Source: a virus. Taken from it: a stretch of 22,285 nt of DNA. A program made the position numbers and the translations under genes. The notes below the pieces were generated by a model that worked only from the letters and a program-made list of their open reading frames with translations, was not told where the DNA came from and searched no databases. This document shows positions 19,860-22,285 of the stretch, in pieces (within the stretch, counting starts at the first letter, position 1; each line of letters begins with the position of its first letter). The stretch covers positions 1 through 22,285 of the IMG/VR virus record IMGVR_UViG_3300002519_000056; one strand, given 5' to 3'.

Positions 19860-22285
19860 ATGGCAGAATTCGGCTGGGCATATGTACCATCAAATATTAT
19901 AAGCGGATCAGGTGGTCACGGAACCTCTTGCTCCGGCTCTCTACAGTGGTCAACGGGCGGCACTACGCTATCCGGCAGTAGAAATTTAATTTGGGATCAT
20001 TGTAATTCTGAATTGTTTCTCACGGGAGCCATGTTTGTTAGCGGCACTATTAATGCTGATATAATCAATGTTAATCACCATAACAAAACTATAACAAATA
20101 TCTCAGCGACGGGATCCACCGAATTTGGTGATACAACTGACGATACACACATTTTTGTTGGAAAAGTAGCAATTGCTTCATCTGTAAGCACCCAGCCAAC
20201 TACCAAATTGGACATAAGAGTTGCTGATACGGAGAACATCAAAGGAATAAATATTGATTTTGATGAAACTGGCGGCTACAATGCTCTTTATATTGATTCT
20301 GAATCAACCAGTCATCCGGCTGTTTATATTTTAGGATATAGACCACTTTATTGCTCTCAAGATATTACAAATGGTTATGCTGCCAAATTTACCAGAAATA
20401 TCGCTGAAGCTGGTGCAGCTCCCCTGACTTTCATCCACGATGACCACACCTCAAATACTCAACCTGCTTTAGCGGTTAGACAAGATGGTACCGGAAAAAT
20501 TTTAGATTTACTAGATGGAACCACTTCTGTATTTCAATTATTTGATGGCGGTAATATAAACCTGTCTGGTACAACGTTCGTTGCTTCTAGCCAAAAAATT
20601 CAATTTGGAAATACTGGAGAATATATTGGTGGTGATGGTACCGATTTAGATATTGTGTCTTCTCGTAAGCTGAAGCTTGATTTTGGAGCAGGACAGGGAG
20701 GAGACGTTTCCTTCAGTAGAGGCGGCACAAATGTTCTTGTTTTGACCGCATCAATCGGTGGCGATGCAATTCTTTCATCGTCAGTTACAAATAAAGATAT
20801 AATCTTCCATGCTAACACTTCTACTGAAATCGCTCGTTTTGACACTTCCGCGAATTCATTATTGATGGCTGGAACGAAGAAAATTGAATTTGGAGGGTCA
20901 GGTACTTACATTCACTCCGACGGAGCAGATCTGAAGCATTTCAATGGTGCAGATATTAATTTAGTTTCCGGCGTGGATATTTTACTTGATGCTGGTGGGG
21001 ACATCATTCTCGATGCTGATGGGGCGGATATCACATTTAAAGATGGCGGAACTCAATATGCAAAATTCAGCAGCGTCAGCGGTCATGAACTTACCGGTAG
21101 TTTGTATGTAAGTGGTTCAGGGATTACATTGACGGCTGGGCAGGACACGGGAGCGGTGCTCACTCTTGTAGCTGATAATGGCGAAGAAGCAGTTGATGTA
21201 ACCTCTTTTGTTGTAGCTGATGGCGGCAATCTTACTATTGACTGTGGTGCTGATATTACGTTGGATGCTGCTGGCGATATCATTCTTGATGCCGACGGCG
21301 CTGATGTTCTATTTAAAGATGGTGGCGTTTTAATTGGAGCATTAAAGAACAGCAGTAATGCTTTAGAAATATCTGGCTCCGGCGTTGCTGCCGGCAGCGG
21401 AGATATAATACTTACAAGTGGAATGACTGCTGACATTACATTGGACGCTGCTAATGATATCATTCTTTCTGCTGACGGTGGCAATGTTACAATGGATGAT
21501 GGTACATTAACTATTTTTGATTTTGATGTTGATAATACAAGATTTACCATTCATGATGACCAAGATACTGGTGATAAAGTTGTTATGACTATGGCTCAAC
21601 ACGGAGCATTTTCAATTATCACAACCGATGATGATGCTGCGGCAGCGAACATTCAAATCACAGCAGACGGCACTTTTGAGGTTGATGCAACCACAATTAC
21701 ACTAGACTCTGCCGGAGATATTATTTTAGACGCCCAGGGAAATGACCTTCTATTTAAAGATGGCGGTGTTTTAATCGGGGCAATCAAAAATAACAGTGCT
21801 GCTTTAGAATTATCTGGCTCTTCTCCCAACTCAGAGGGAACGAGAGCAGACATTATAATTACAAGCGGCATGGCTGCTGACATTACATTAGACTCTGCTA
21901 ATGATATCATTCTTTCTGCTGATGGTGGCAATATCACAATGGACGACGGTACATTAACTATTTTTGATTTTGATGTTGATAATACAACATTAACCATTCA
22001 TGATGATCAAGATACTGGTGATAAGGTTGTTATGACCATGGCACAACATGGCGCATTCACAATCGAGACAACTGACGATGATGCTGCGGCAGCGAACATT
22101 CAAATCACAGCAGACGGCACTTTTGAGGTTGATGCAACCACAATTACACTAGACTCTGCCGGCGATATCGTTTTAGACGCCGACGGTGCAGATATTCTAT
22201 TTAAAGATGGCGGTGTTTTAATCGGAGCATTCAAGAACAACAGTAGTGCTTTAGAAATATCTGGCTCCGGCGTTGCTGCCGGCAG
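19860..22285 (+). CDS. Large repeat-rich tail-fibre or surface protein (3' end outside window)
   Basis: ATG 19860, preceded by GGGGAG, opens a frame that I followed codon by codon to the window end without a stop (808 codons). It starts MAEFGWAYVPSNIISGSGGH. The first 350 residues are Gly/Ser/Thr-rich beta structure. From about residue 370 the protein is built of Asp/Gly repeats of the type D-I-x-L-D-A-x-G-D-I-x-L-D-A-D-G-A-D-I-x-F-K-D-G-G, expected to form a trimeric beta-helix-like shaft, possibly calcium-binding given its Asp density. Three long units begin at 21312, 21753 and 22200. Reverse-strand frames in this region are shadows of the repeats. Confidence 0.85.
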   Translation, partial: MAEFGWAYVPSNIISGSGGHGTSCSGSLQWSTGGTTLSGSRNLIWDHCNSELFLTGAMFVSGTINADIINVNHHNKTITNISATGSTEFGDTTDDTHIFVGKVAIASSVSTQPTTKLDIRVADTENIKGINIDFDETGGYNALYIDSESTSHPAVYILGYRPLYCSQDITNGYAAKFTRNIAEAGAAPLTFIHDDHTSNTQPALAVRQDGTGKILDLLDGTTSVFQLFDGGNINLSGTTFVASSQKIQFGNTGEYIGGDGTDLDIVSSRKLKLDFGAGQGGDVSFSRGGTNVLVLTASIGGDAILSSSVTNKDIIFHANTSTEIARFDTSANSLLMAGTKKIEFGGSGTYIHSDGADLKHFNGADINLVSGVDILLDAGGDIILDADGADITFKDGGTQYAKFSSVSGHELTGSLYVSGSGITLTAGQDTGAVLTLVADNGEEAVDVTSFVVADGGNLTIDCGADITLDAAGDIILDADGADVLFKDGGVLIGALKNSSNALEISGSGVAAGSGDIILTSGMTADITLDAANDIILSADGGNVTMDDGTLTIFDFDVDNTRFTIHDDQDTGDKVVMTMAQHGAFSIITTDDDAAAANIQITADGTFEVDATTITLDSAGDIILDAQGNDLLFKDGGVLIGAIKNNSAALELSGSSPNSEGTRADIIITSGMAADITLDSANDIILSADGGNITMDDGTLTIFDFDVDNTTLTIHDDQDTGDKVVMTMAQHGAFTIETTDDDAAAANIQITADGTFEVDATTITLDSAGDIVLDADGADILFKDGGVLIGAFKNNSSALEISGSGVAAG
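21312..22285 (+). repeat. Long tandem repeats in the fibre gene (441 and 447 bases)
   Basis: Unit starts were aligned at the TTTAAAGATGG of F-K-D-G-G. Copy 1 begins at 21312, copy 2 at 21753 (441 bases later) and copy 3 at 22200 (447 bases later, cut by the window end). The six-base difference comes from a longer loop in copy 2 (S-S-P-N-S-E-G-T-R against S-G-V-A-A-G-S). Some blocks are identical at DNA level, for example from about 21629 to 21715 and from 22076 to 22162. A diverged shorter unit precedes at 21036. Confidence 0.85.

Noticed and set aside
19114-21997. Several long reverse-strand open frames in the fibre region
   Set aside because: They mirror the Asp/Gly-rich repeats of the forward fibre genes, have Ser/Pro-rich low-complexity translations and no ribosome sites. 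The forward frames have clear starts and fibre motifs.
18781-22285. CRISPR-like or DGR variable-repeat interpretation of the repeats
   Set aside because: The repeats are long, in frame and coding. No short direct repeats with unique spacers, no reverse transcriptase and no template repeat are visible.

Overview
The window is one strand-coherent block of a lytic-type tailed phage genome. It most resembles a T4-like (contractile-tail) marine phage with a Gram-negative host. This rests on recognisable homologues of T4 gp61 (primase), gp47/gp46 (recombination nuclease), gp17 (large terminase), gp20 (portal) and gp21 (prohead protease), plus a phage-borne ribosomal protein bS21 and a tRNA-Leu(UAA). 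The sequence is AT-rich, every credible gene is on the + strand, genes are tightly packed with 1-20 base overlaps, and Shine-Dalgarno sites are clear. I see no integrase, insertion sequence or CRISPR array.

Layout. (1) 1-1339: the 3' end of a probable nucleotidyltransferase and an unknown protein. (2) 1353-5659: a replication/recombination block with two sigma70-like promoters, a DnaG-type primase, tRNA-Leu(UAA), and a single 1049-residue polypeptide fusing the SbcD/gp47 nuclease to the SbcC/gp46 ATPase. (3) 5659-10683: small genes, many carrying one shared N-terminal peptide, mixed with membrane proteins that could be lysis or envelope proteins and with two Cys-rich proteins. (4) 10693-17314: DNA packaging and head assembly (terminase, portal, unknown head-region proteins, a DUF1360-like membrane protein, prohead protease). 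(5) 17317-18270: helical protease-adjacent proteins and bS21. (6) 18304-22285: virion surface or fibre proteins, ending in a large repeat-rich fibre gene open at the window end.

The most striking feature is a peptide with consensus M-K-[LI]-T-K-x-x-L-x-x-[LI]-I-x-E-[EA]-[LM]. It begins at least ten otherwise unrelated proteins (452, 5659, 6156, 7079, 7741, 9404, 10588, 14177, 16477, 17317), with a weaker cousin at 17628. Copies differ at synonymous positions, so the peptide rather than the DNA is conserved. One gene (10588-10683) is little more than the peptide. The peptide ends in I-x-E-A/E, resembling the T4 capsid-targeting sequence (MKTYQEFIAEA), which gp21 cleaves after I-x-E. The gp21 homologue here lies between two tagged genes. 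My inference is that the peptide is a capsid-targeting or scaffold-docking propeptide that loads a cargo set into the prohead, including a possible nuclease (7079) and a hydrophobic protein (9404).

Limits: no database search or folding was possible. Protein families were recognised by eye from motifs. Functions of the small proteins are mostly unknown.
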